Positions 12,857-23,100 of a stretch of DNA of 64,000 nt are shown here, piece by piece. The DNA comes from Galbula dea (lineage: Eukaryota > Chordata > Aves > Piciformes > Galbulidae). A program made the position numbers and the translations under genes. Location of the stretch: assembly GCA_013399015.1 (NCBI GenBank), contig VWZX01010597.1, positions 124,001 through 188,000 of the forward strand, given 5' to 3'. Under the pieces are notes generated by a model. It was not told the DNA's origin. It did not search any database and saw only the letters and a list, made by a program, of their open reading frames with translations. How positions within the stretch are numbered: the first letter of the stretch is position 1; every line of letters begins with the position of its first letter.

Positions 12857-15800
12857 CTCAGGTTGTCTCTCCCTCCCCACCCTGGAAAGGGAGAGAGGGC
12901 ACGATGCCGACAATGCCAGCAGCTAATTCTGCAGGTCGTCCCCTGCTACACCAACTGTGCACTGTGCCCTAGCCCCACCACCAGACAGCTTTGGCAGGTG
13001 CCTGTGGCTGATCTGCTATTTCAGAGCCACCAGAGGGAGCAAAAAACATTGTGTTCAGGAGCGGTAAAAGCCAAAGAGTGCCTGGTGCTTTGCTTATTTA
13101 CGTTTTCACTCATTATGTATCATCTAAGTGAATAGTTTTCTTTTTTACTCTCAAAGGTGTATTTCTCTTGTCCTTACACCTATAGTAGAGTCGACTCATC
13201 TACAAACTTCATGCTCCTTCCATAGGACTGTTGGAACTCTTAAGGGTGTTGGCTGTAGAAAATTAAGTATCAGCTGCTATATCCCATCTTAGGTCTGTTA
13301 TAGCCACGTAAAATGGAAGCAGCAATGCAGTACAAGTGGCAGATCTTATGCGGCAGTTGCTAAGGGGACAAAATACAAGGAAGTTGGGGAAGAAGGTGAT
13401 TGAGATATTGCAATGTACAGCACCATGTCTCAGTTTCATTCAGGAGTTTCTCAGGAGCTATGTGTATATAAGCAGTAATAAATGAGCTAAGCAGTGCTGA
13501 ACCATGATGAGACTCCATCTCCACATGCTTACTAAATTTTCAGTAGCTGGGGACAGAGGTAGCCTGCCATGCACCACTGGACAACACCAGCAAACTGAGT
13601 AGTAGTCTTGTGCTTATGTCTGATCATGCATCCACAACAGCCTGGATTTGATCTTCTGCTCCCTACTGTGCATGTTGCAATCACTTGTCTCTCATCTTTC
13701 AGACAGCTCTTTGAGCAAAGAGTCACCTTGCAGCCTTACTGTGTAGTGCTGAAGACAGCAGGGTCCCGATGCCTAATGGGGAAATAATTATTATAATTAA
13801 GAGCATCCAATCACCACTTTAGTTACCTTCACAGGAGATCAGGCTTTGAGTCTAAGATTCATGATGGTCTTGTTATTAGTAAACTCATAATACTCAGTAA
13901 AAAAATGTACCCTTTTCTCTCCTTGTGGGAACTGGTGACTAAAGATGTCTCCCTATTATGTGCCATGAGGCAAACACAAGACCTGTTTCTCTAAACCTTC
14001 AAACAAATTAATTAAAGGAGCAGGAAGTCAAGCCTGGTAAAGTACAGGATGCATAGGACCCTTCAACAAATTACCTTAAAGTTTCTTATTTCCTATTCAG
14101 AATTCTGGAAGCAAGTGCTGTGTATATACTTCACAATTATTTGTATTTCTAGTAAAAACCATATGTTATTGATTGGAGCCATAAATATTACAAATGATCT
14201 TAAAAAGAACAGAACAAGCCCTTGAGGTTCCCTCATTTATACAACTGCATAATTTTACCACAGAATTAAAAGAAGCCAAACCTTGGATTAATGAGTTAAG
14301 TGGCCATTTTGTGCCTGGATGTGCTCATGGTGGAGGAATTACTAAGAGAATTTAAGAAAGCTCACATTTGTTAAGCAAAATATGCATTAGATAGATATCC
14401 AGGAGAAAACAGGGCCTTCTAAATGAAAGGAGAAGGTTGGATGTCACAATAATGCAATATTGAACAAGGTTGTTGTCTGCTTCCTTGGGACTATTTCCAC
14501 TGTCCAAATGGATTTCTAAAAGTTCGATGCAGTCAGCAAAGACTTTGAAAGGTAACAGGAAGACTTTCTGAACTGAGGCTCTGTGTTCAGACTGCCAGTT
14601 CATGTATCTAAGCCAGGTAAATACCCTATATGATTACAGCTTACCATAATTTGCTAAAAAGACTCTTTTCTACCTCTGCAAGGCTCTGCAAAATGGCCCA
14701 GAAGAAGGTAGGACAGGCTAGGCATGTCTATATTTCATTTCCCTGTTTTTGTCACTGCTTTTCTGTTTCTCTCAGGATAATCCGTTTCTCCTTTGCTGAA
14801 GAAGTACATAACATGGAGTATAAAAAGAAGACTGCAAGGCTCTAAGAGAGGAGTGATAGGTGCCAGTCAAGCATGACAGATAGACATTGCTGACACAGAA
14901 ACAGTAGTGGATAACCTAGTCCCTGAACAGTGAGACATCAATAGAAACAGTGAATGTGAAGCAAAATCCAAATATGATAATATATTTGGCATTCTTCTTG
15001 CATGCAGGCTTTTTAAAAAATGCGTATATCCCCCTTCAAGGAAAAGCTAAGTTAAATATCTCACAACCTTCAGCTTTTCAGAACACATTTAAAGGATGAA
15101 ACTGAATGAACACAGTTGAAGTACTGAGTGCTTGGCAAAAAAGCCATTAAGGTAGGTTTTTCTTGGTGTCTAGAAATGTGAAATGTGTGAGACAACAGGC
15201 AAATTAGCACTTTAACCTCCACATCCCACATGAAAATCACTGTAGAAAAAGTTAGTTGTATTATTACATCAGGGCTACCTTAGTAGCATGAGTAGAAGAA
15301 ATCAAATTAATAAGGTAAAGATTTGTCCAGCCAGCCTAAACTCTGCCTTCATAGGAGTCTGGATGGAGAAAGTTGAGTATCAGTACAATAATCTCTAAAA
15401 CGTATAGAAAGTTTTAATGGGATAACTGGAAATAAGACAGACGTGAAACAACTATGGCTTTCGATCTTTCCCAAATAGACCTAAAGCTTGATTTCTAACT
15501 TGATCTGGTCCAGGTTACTGCTTAGAGATAAAAAGCACAGAAGAAATACAAGAATTCAATGGAGCCTCTGGATTCAGAAATGACCAAATTCAAAGCCAGT
15601 AAATCATCACCTGTGTCCCTGAGAGTGCAGCTGCACAGTCTGACCATATTCATTAGCTGCTAGAGGTTTTCTCAGTTGGTGCCTGTCATCTTTCAAAGCA
15701 TTATACTTTAGTCTGGTCATAGTGACTTTTAAAAATCTGTGGTGTGGACCACCACGGGCACTTCATTGGGATTTCATTCACATTGTTGTATGGCATTCAG

Positions 15801-17249
15801 AAGACTGATTGGAGTGATTATTAACCCTGCTTGAGCTAGCTTTGAACTTGGTATACTGGGTGTTAGAAATGACCTTGCAAAAGAAACGCACACCTTGGTG
15901 ATAAGTGTTTCACACAGACGTAAACAATCAATGAGATTCTCACTGCCTCATTCCTCAAGGTGTTAAAGTGTCTTATTCCCACTGACTTCAGTGGGAATCA
16001 GATATTTATAAGAGGACAGGGCTCTCCCTTCCTCCAGTTGTGGAATATGGGAAAAGGTGGAAGAGATTTGATGATGATAGCTTCAAAATAATTTCCTGTG
16101 CTTTATATCCCTAAAACTATCCAGGGGCTTCCTAAGGCTCTACTCTGTGATGGAGCAGATCTGTGGTTGACCTGCCTTCCCAGACAGAGAGCATAAGAAA
16201 TGGAGAAGAGCTGTAACACACAGTGAGACATCCTCACTCCCTGGCATTCAGGCTGGCAAAACCCCTTCAAATGAGCTCCAAGGTGTTCGCCAGAAAGTGG
16301 TTGGGTATCTGAGACCTAGAAGGTCAAAGCATTTAGGGCAGGCAAGAACCAGGCTGCAGTGTGGCACAGGCTTATTTCTGGATGTACAACCAGTTTCAGC
16401 CCTGGCCTACAAAGTCTCATTTACAGATCTAAATTCTTCAGTATCTTAAATATGTATTCATATTCTAAGATCTGCTGCCTTCCTATTTGGCCTCAGTTTT
16501 CATATTTTTTTGCCTGGCTGTCACTTTTGTGATTTTTTTCCTGTGCAAGGCTTTTCACCTTTCAGCAGCAAGTCTCTAAGAGCACCAGGGCCTTTCTCTA
16601 GTTATGTGTCTTAGACAGTTAAAACTACTCACAGCTGTTAGTGTCCTGTCTTCTTACCCTCACTCCAGGGTGTTGTAACAGCCAAGAAACAGATCATGTG
16701 CTGTGCTTTACCACCTGCTTAAAATCACATGGGGTAAATGTAGTCACAACACATTAAAATCTTTAAAAGCTGCTAAATTTACCAATTTTCTGAAATATTT
16801 AATTCTATTTGAGTTTAATGATTTAAACAGACTGTGCATTGGAAAGGTGGGCCATAAGCTTTTAAAGAATTATAAATCACTACAAAGCAATGGGATCTCA
16901 CAGGGACACACACACACATGTATCAGCACATGCACATGCTCAACCAAGCCTGTGCTACCAAGGGAAAGGAAAATTCTAAAAAGCTTTGAAAGGCTGTTCC
17001 TGGACCTGGTATAGCAGGTCATGAAAGGACCTGCAGAACAGAAGGCCTATGGAAGAGTTTAAAGTACATTTTAACACCTGCCTCTGATTCTCGCAAAAGG
17101 CCCAACCCACGTCACTATCCACAGCTCAGCTACTGTTGCATGAGCTGAAAAGCAAGTACTCTGAAATCAGGATGAAGCAGGAGGCTACAAGGATTATTTA
17201 CCTTAACTAGCCTTTCTAATTTCCATAATTTCTGCTGCTTAGAGGACTG
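12857..17249. other. Unique noncoding DNA
   Basis: No gene recognised. Frames do not exceed about 103 codons (16703-17014). Short CA run at about 16907-16917. A perfect 24-bp palindrome is annotated separately. Confidence 0.55.
15975..15998. repeat. Perfect hairpin palindrome with 11-bp arms
   Basis: Two perfectly complementary 11-bp arms are separated by CT, forming ATTCCCACTGA-CT-TCAGTGGGAAT. The core TGACTTCAGTGGG also occurs at about 31732-31744. It resembles a wording I recall as widely dispersed in amniote genomes (an ancient repeat), but I cannot name the family with certainty. Confidence 0.7.
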
Positions 17250-18000
17250 ACCCCTGACTCTTTTCCTTTACCAGGATTCAGAGTTATTATCTCTGCAATT
17301 AAAACAGTTGCAGAGGGACATTTGAAATGCAGGTTCTTTTGAATTATTGCTAATAGAAATATTGAGGAGCTCTGTTAGCTTTGATCTCTTATCACATCGT
17401 GCACAGAGCTCGCTCCTGTCTCTCTCTCCCTCTCTTTCCCTCTACAAGCATGGCTGCTCCCAGCATCTCTGTGTGTAATCAGATGTGTCACACCTCCACA
17501 AAGGTAAATTGGGTTTATGTAAAAAGGAAAATTAAATTAAAACTGTTTAGGAATTAATTGTGACTGCCTTGGCTTAATCTATCATATTATCCTGTTGTTG
17601 ACATATCAGGGCAAACTATCAGCTAACCCAGTTTTGGAATGAGAGGGAGAGGGAGCACATTCACATCCACCTAAAGAGACAGCAGTAACTTCTTGAAGAG
17701 ACATTATTTATTCTTATTAAGTTATTATTCTTTTGAAATAATAAAATGTGTTGCATCAGCTGATCCTTTTAATAGCAGAATCTGTCATTTTATTTATGGA
17801 AAGAAGCACCATGTTGCACCTATGTCAGCAAAAAGACTTTACATATTGCATGCCTGACAAACTCGTGTGCACTTAACATAAAGTGGTCAACATGCCTAAG
17901 GCAAGGAGTTAACCATCTCCACTAAAAATAAAAACCACCAAGGCACAGGTTATAATAAGTAGGCAAAAGAGAAATAATATTCCATTAAAAGTGCTATGAA
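17250..18000. promoter_or_regulatory. Possible conserved noncoding element (speculative)
   Basis: Unique AT-rich block with many TAAT/ATTA cores, notably 17520-17600 (ATTAAATTAAAACTG and AATTAATTGTGAC), and no repeats or long frames. It has the texture of a vertebrate developmental enhancer. Only cross-species alignment could show whether it is conserved. Confidence 0.22.
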
Positions 18001-18374
18001 GGGGGAAAAAAAAGTATATTTGACAACAGAGTTGCTGCGATTTTATCCTCAGAACGGTTTGTTCTATCTATGCCACGGCTAGGTTCTTTATGACACACTT
18101 CTTTAATGACAGATAAAAAAAAGTCACTTCATGGGGAAATGCAATAGCTCATTTTGCCACTGCATATGAAAATATTTGGTGAAGTAATGAGAAAATGAAG
18201 TCAATAAACTGTCCTCAGTGTGGACATCCTTAATATAACATCAGCCTCACTGCTTTAATTTAAGCTTCATTTGTTTAATATAACACAGTTTGGAAACCCA
18301 GAATCCTGACAGGAAAAATATTTAGTCCCTTGAGTTAAACATGTTTTCCAAACTCTAATCCTGTGTTTGGGCAA
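18001..18374. other. Unique noncoding DNA before the nested CR1
   Basis: No gene or repeat recognised apart from short A runs. The 78-codon minus frame 18267-18503 runs into the CR1 copy and is a shadow of it. Confidence 0.55.
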
Positions 18375-18384
18375 GAAGGAGGAG

Positions 18385-20068
18385 CTGGGTAACTCTAGAC
18401 CAGTCAGCCTCACCTCCATCCCTGAAAGGTGATGGAACACTTTATCCTTGACTCTGTCTCTAGGCATATCAAGGATAAGGGGGTCATTGGGAGCAGTCAG
18501 CATGGGTTTACCAAGGGGAAGTCATGTTTGACCAACCTGATAGCCTTTTCTGAAGACATAACCAGGTGGATAAATGATCACAGAATCACAGAACATTAGG
18601 AGTTGGAAGGGACCTCAAAAGATCATCTAGTTCAACCCCCCTGCCACAGCAGGATTCCCTAGACCAGGTCACGCAGAAGCGTGTCCAGACAGGTTTTGAA
18701 TACCTCCATAGAAGGAGACTCCACAATCTCTCTGGGCAGTCTGTGCCAGTGTTCTGGCTGCCTCACTGTGAAAAAATTTCTATGTGCATTCACACAGAAT
18801 GTCCTATGCTTCAGCTTACAGCCATTGCCTCTTGTCCTGTCACTGGGCTTCACTGAGAAGAGCCTGACCCCATCCTCCCGACACACACCCTTCACATATT
18901 TAAAAGCATCAGAGAGGTCACCCCTTAGCCTCCTTTTCTCCAAGCTAAAGAGACCCAGCTCCCTCAGCCTTTCCTCATATGATGGTGGAGCAGTGGATGT
19001 AGTTTATCTTGATTTCAGTAAAGCATTTGGCACTGTCTCCCACAGCATCCTTGCAACTAAACTGAGCAAGTGTGCTCTGGGTTATTGGGTAGTGAGGTGG
19101 ATTGTGAACTGGTTGAAGGACAGAAGTCAGAGAGTCATGGCAATGAGATGGAGTGCAGTTGGAGGCCTGTGTCTAGTGGAGTCCATCAGGGGTCAGTACT
19201 GGGACCGGTACTATTCAATCTATTCATTAACGACCTGGATGAGGGAACAGAGTGTGCACTCAGCAAGTTTGCTGATGACACTAAACTGGGTGGAGTGGCT
19301 GACACACTGGAGGGTTGTGCTGCAATTCAGTGAGACTTAGACAGGCTGGAGAGTTGGGCAGGGATAAATTTAATGAAATTCAGCAAGGCCAGTGTCAAAT
19401 CTTGCACCTGGGAAAGACCAACCCCATGTATGAGTATAGGTTGGGGACTGACCTGTTGGAGAGCAGTGAAGGGGAAAGGGATCTGGAGGTCCTGGTAGAT
19501 GGAAGGATGACCATGAGCCAGCAGCGTGCTCTTGTGGCCAGGAGGCCCAAAGGGATTCTGGGGTGTATTAGGAGGGGTGTGGCTAGTGGGTCAAGAGATT
19601 CTTCTCCCCCTTTACTCTACCCTGGTTAGGCCACATCTGGAATATTGTGTCCAGTTCTGGGCCCCTCACTTGAAGAAGGATAGGGAACTGCTGGAAAGAG
19701 TCCAGCACAGAGCCACAGAGATGATTGAGGGGATGGAACATCTTACTTATGAAGAAAGGCTGAGGGAGCTGGGTCTCTTTAGCTTGGAGAAAAGGAGGCT
19801 AAGGGGTGACCTCTCTGATGCTTTTAAATATGTGAAGGGTGTGTGTCGGGAGGATGGGGTCAGGCTCTTCTCAGTGAAGCCCAGTGACAGGACAAGAGGC
19901 AACGGCTGTAAGCTGAAGCATAGGACATTCTGTGTGAATGCACATAGAAATTTTTTCACAGTGAGGCAGCCAGAGCACTGGCACAGACTGCCCAGAGAGA
20001 TTGTGGAGTCTCCTTCTATGGAGGTATTCAAAACCTGTCTGGACACGCTTCTGCGTGACCTGGTCTAG
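18385..20068 (+). pseudogene. Decayed CR1 ORF2 reverse transcriptase
   Basis: This is the coding remnant of the CR1 copy. It would encode part of the endonuclease/reverse-transcriptase polyprotein that performs target-primed reverse transcription. The endonuclease and the N-terminal part of the RT are absent through 5' truncation. A one-base loss follows the SLTSIP motif near 18418. The reading frame changes near 19140, and a TGA sits near 19330 just after the active-site segment; further shifts lie before about 19590. The YxDD-equivalent FADD is intact in its own frame, at 19268-19294. The C-terminal frame from about 19590 to 20068 is undamaged. It cannot make a functional protein. Confidence 0.88.
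18579..18980 (-). mobile_element. CR1 3' fragment inserted in inverted orientation
   Basis: Minus-strand CR1 3' end placed inside the plus-strand CR1. It holds the octamer terminus (18579-18596), the 3' UTR, and 94 open C-terminal codons (18659-18943) with the SLEKRRLRGDL, SDRTRGNG and RLPREIVESPSMEVFK motifs. It is 5'-truncated at the YEE region (18980). It is nearly identical to the host element's own 3' end at 19752-20153. I count three single-base differences, all silent in the protein frame, and one small complex indel (about 6 bp) in the 3' UTR. ATGAT flanks it on both sides (18574-18578 and 18979-18983), consistent with a short target-site duplication. Confidence 0.93.
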
Positions 20069-20157
20069 GGAATCCTGCTGTGGCAGGGGGGTTGAACTAG
20101 ATGACTAGTGACTTTTGAGGTCCCTTCCAACTCCTAATGTTCTGTGATTCTGTGATT
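18579..20157. repeat. Inverted repeat: two ~400-bp arms, ~99% alike, 0.77-kb spacer
   Basis: Arms 18579-18980 and 19752-20153 are reverse complements of each other, separated by about 770 bp of RT sequence. Transcription across it in either direction could fold into a long, almost perfect duplex. That is seen from the sequence. Any RNA processing or editing is inference. Confidence 0.92.
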
Positions 20158-23100
20158 TGACCTAGTTTGCATGGCCTTGAACAAGTCACCTTTCCAGGTA
20201 TCAATCTCCACATTTGAAAAGCAGATTTGATGTTCTTGCCATGACACCACAAGCATGAGTTCACTGCTGTGTCCCTGGCTTGCCGGAGATATCAGTGCTA
20301 CATAAAGACAGTTCTGCCACAAAAATTAATGCTACTCTGCTAACTGCAACACAATCTGTTTTCTCTACCTCTTGTATCTTTAAGTATCTTGATCGGAACA
20401 GGGGTTTTAGGGTAGTGGTAACAGCTTGGTACTCAGAGTGACCTACCACCTAGCAGTGATTCAGGAGGACTGTCTCAATTATAGCTGAAGCACAATCTCC
20501 ATCACTTCCAGGTGTCTGAAGTACTAAAGTGTGTTGCATACTGGTGGTGAGTGGCAGAATATCAGCACAGAACTTTTCTGTAATTAGTGAGGGTATAATA
20601 GAATAAAGCAGCCTTATTGATGACAAACAATAGGCAGACTCTCTTGTTCTAAGGAGAAGATAAGTCTTTCATGTTTTCACATAGGAAAATGACACTTTAG
20701 CTGAAGTCTTTAGTCTGGGAACAATTCAATGGAGTGCCTTCAAAATTCTCTGCAGCCCAGGTGAAATGGTACCATCAAGCTTGGGAAAAAGAGACAGGAG
20801 GGAGCTACTGAAAATTGAGAACACAATTTAGTACAATTTAGAACAAATATCAGAGGTCAGATGGTAGACATCACACCCAGGTATTGCCAGCTACTGACGA
20901 TCTGTTGCTCTCTGATAGTTGAGTGTGGAAGTACCCACAGAACCCACCCTTGGAAAATTAATTCTGCATGTGTATGTAACTATTAGATTAGAAGTTTTGG
21001 ACTACTTGTAAAAGGATATTTAGAAATTTGTAGGTGTAAACAACAGTTTGTAAGAGTTTGGTCTTATGGTTTATCTGTTGTATAGATGACATTATATCCT
21101 GAACATATATTTTGCTGACTGGGATTAACTAGCTGTCATTAGTAAATCAACAAAACAGTTCAGTCCTGAGCTGTTTTAACAATGGGAACTGTGCAATTTT
21201 TCCCTTCTACAGCAGACGTCTTATGAGTGAGGCACTTACTATACACAAAAAATGCAACCTGTGTAGACCTTTAAATCAGAGTCACTCTTTGCAACTGAAG
21301 ACTTCCTTTCTTCAAAGAAAACCACCCAATTAAATCTGAATAAAATGAACAAGAAAAATAATGGGATAAATCTCTTACTAAAGTCTGGATCTACACTGAT
21401 GTGTTTATCCAAATTACAAGAATATTCTAACCTTTGCTTTGAATCTGAGTTAAACTTGAATGTGACTGTGACAAATTAACTTTGGATACAGTCCCAGAAA
21501 AGAGTTAAAACTGAATTAGAGTCTCATACCTGATTAAAATGGATTTAATGTCATCCTTGGAAAGAAGAGAAAAAGAGATGGCCTCTGTGGTTAGCTGAAA
21601 CGGATGAAGATACTTGTCCATCTCTGTGCCTCAGGAATTTCAAACTGAACTCCTTGATATCAAAATAATGCAGACGAGTAGAGCTGGTGAGTGTTCCCCT
21701 TTAAGATGCCAACTGTATTATGTTTCTAATTCTCTTTCACATCAGGTCATACGTGATGTTGATCTTGACCAAGGGGAATAAGTAGAAAGACTGGATGAAA
21801 TTAGGAGTGGATAATGACACAACTCATTTTGAGATCAGTTCAGATCAGCTGAAGGGACTGGATCAGCATTTTTTGACCAGAGGCAATCAGGGTATCTGCT
21901 AGAAGAAGGTAATTAGACATCCTAGAATCATGAGTTGCCCAGCTGGAAGCTAATGAGTTATGGAGACCAAATGAAGGAGAAAGAGAGCCTAATTAGGCTA
22001 AATAGGAATTCCTGCAGGAACAGGGAAATGTCAAGGAGCAGAGAGAAAAACCTCTTCCAGTGTTTTTAAACCAATTTTTGTTTAAACTGTATTTTTTAGC
22101 ATAAATTGAAACCATCCTTCTCTCTGCCCATCATCTTCTGTTGTCCAAGTCAGTGCTCTCTTCTTTCTCAATATAAAAGGTCCATTAGTAGTTTTCTAGT
22201 TGGACAACACAATGGCCTATCACGGAGATTTGCTGCACAAGGTATGGAAGCAAAAGGGGAGTATCAGCAAGGTATGACTCTCAAATCTGAACACACAATC
22301 TGAACTTTATCATCTCTGAAGGGGTCCAATAGTAAACCATGAAAGGCATCTTATTTGGAACTGTAATTCTGCCTCCACATTTTGTAGACTCAGACTCTTT
22401 CCATGCTCACTTCGTCATTATTTGCTACATAAACGTAGACAGCTGTGAAACTTGAAGTTTGGATCTAAATGGGTTAAAAAGGACATCTCTGGACCCATGT
22501 AAATCTTAATGATGTATTCAGTTTCAAATCTGAATGTGGTTCCAAAACTATCTGTAGTCCATGCATATGTTGAAATGAGGAAGAATAAAGCAGAAGGTAT
22601 ACTCTTTGGGAATCTATCCACCTGTTCTTTAGCCACAGTTCCTTAACAGGCAGCATCATAAATCCATACATAGCAACAACCTGAACCCTGGCTGCATGAG
22701 AAGAAAGAGGGGAGATGGGAAGGCTCATACACTAGTGCCAGAAATGCCATCAGTTGTATTGTATCAGGTTGAGAAAAGGCTGAGAGACAGAGACAGAGCA
22801 GGGCAGCTGTGTCAATAGATAACTCCTGTTCAAGTATGCTAAGATTTTCAAAATGGTTGCTTAAAGTGAAATATAGAAATAAGTAGCTTTGATTCACCTC
22901 TTGTGTAACAGACGGTTCCCTTGTATGTGATCTCTTTAGTTAGTTATATTGACTGGAATGTAAGAGCCAAACTTCAATCACTGACTTTTGAAACTCCTAG
23001 ACTTTCCCTTGTGAAAAAGTTTGGTGGAGACAATGAGGTCTGTCTGGTACTGTTTGTGTTACAGACAGTTTCATTGAGATGTGAATGATGGAAGGCTCAG

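Larger units (their letters stand above)
18375..20157 (+). mobile_element. CR1 retrotransposon (plus), interrupted by an inverted CR1 fragment
   Basis: A plus-strand CR1 copy that begins inside the reverse-transcriptase domain. The first part (18385-18578) carries the NxRPVSLTS, SQHGFTKGKSCLTNLIAF and ITRW motifs. It is broken at 18579 by a reversed CR1 3' end, then resumes at 18981-18984 with GGAVDVVYLDFSKAF. It continues through the RT active site FADDTKLGG (19268-19294), the HLEYCVQFWAP motif and the C-terminal domain to a stop near 20066. A 3' UTR of about 75 bp and octamer units ending at about 20157 follow. The halves on either side of the insert join at about the same codon, as expected for a simple insertion. 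The front part is damaged by several frameshifts and a stop, while the last 480 bases are open. Confidence 0.95.

Noticed and set aside
16703..17014. 103-codon plus-strand frame
   Set aside because: No domain. It contains a short CA run and shows no codon-like pattern.
19526..20068. 180-codon plus-strand frame as a host gene
   Set aside because: It is the C-terminal part of the CR1 reverse transcriptase, not a cellular gene.
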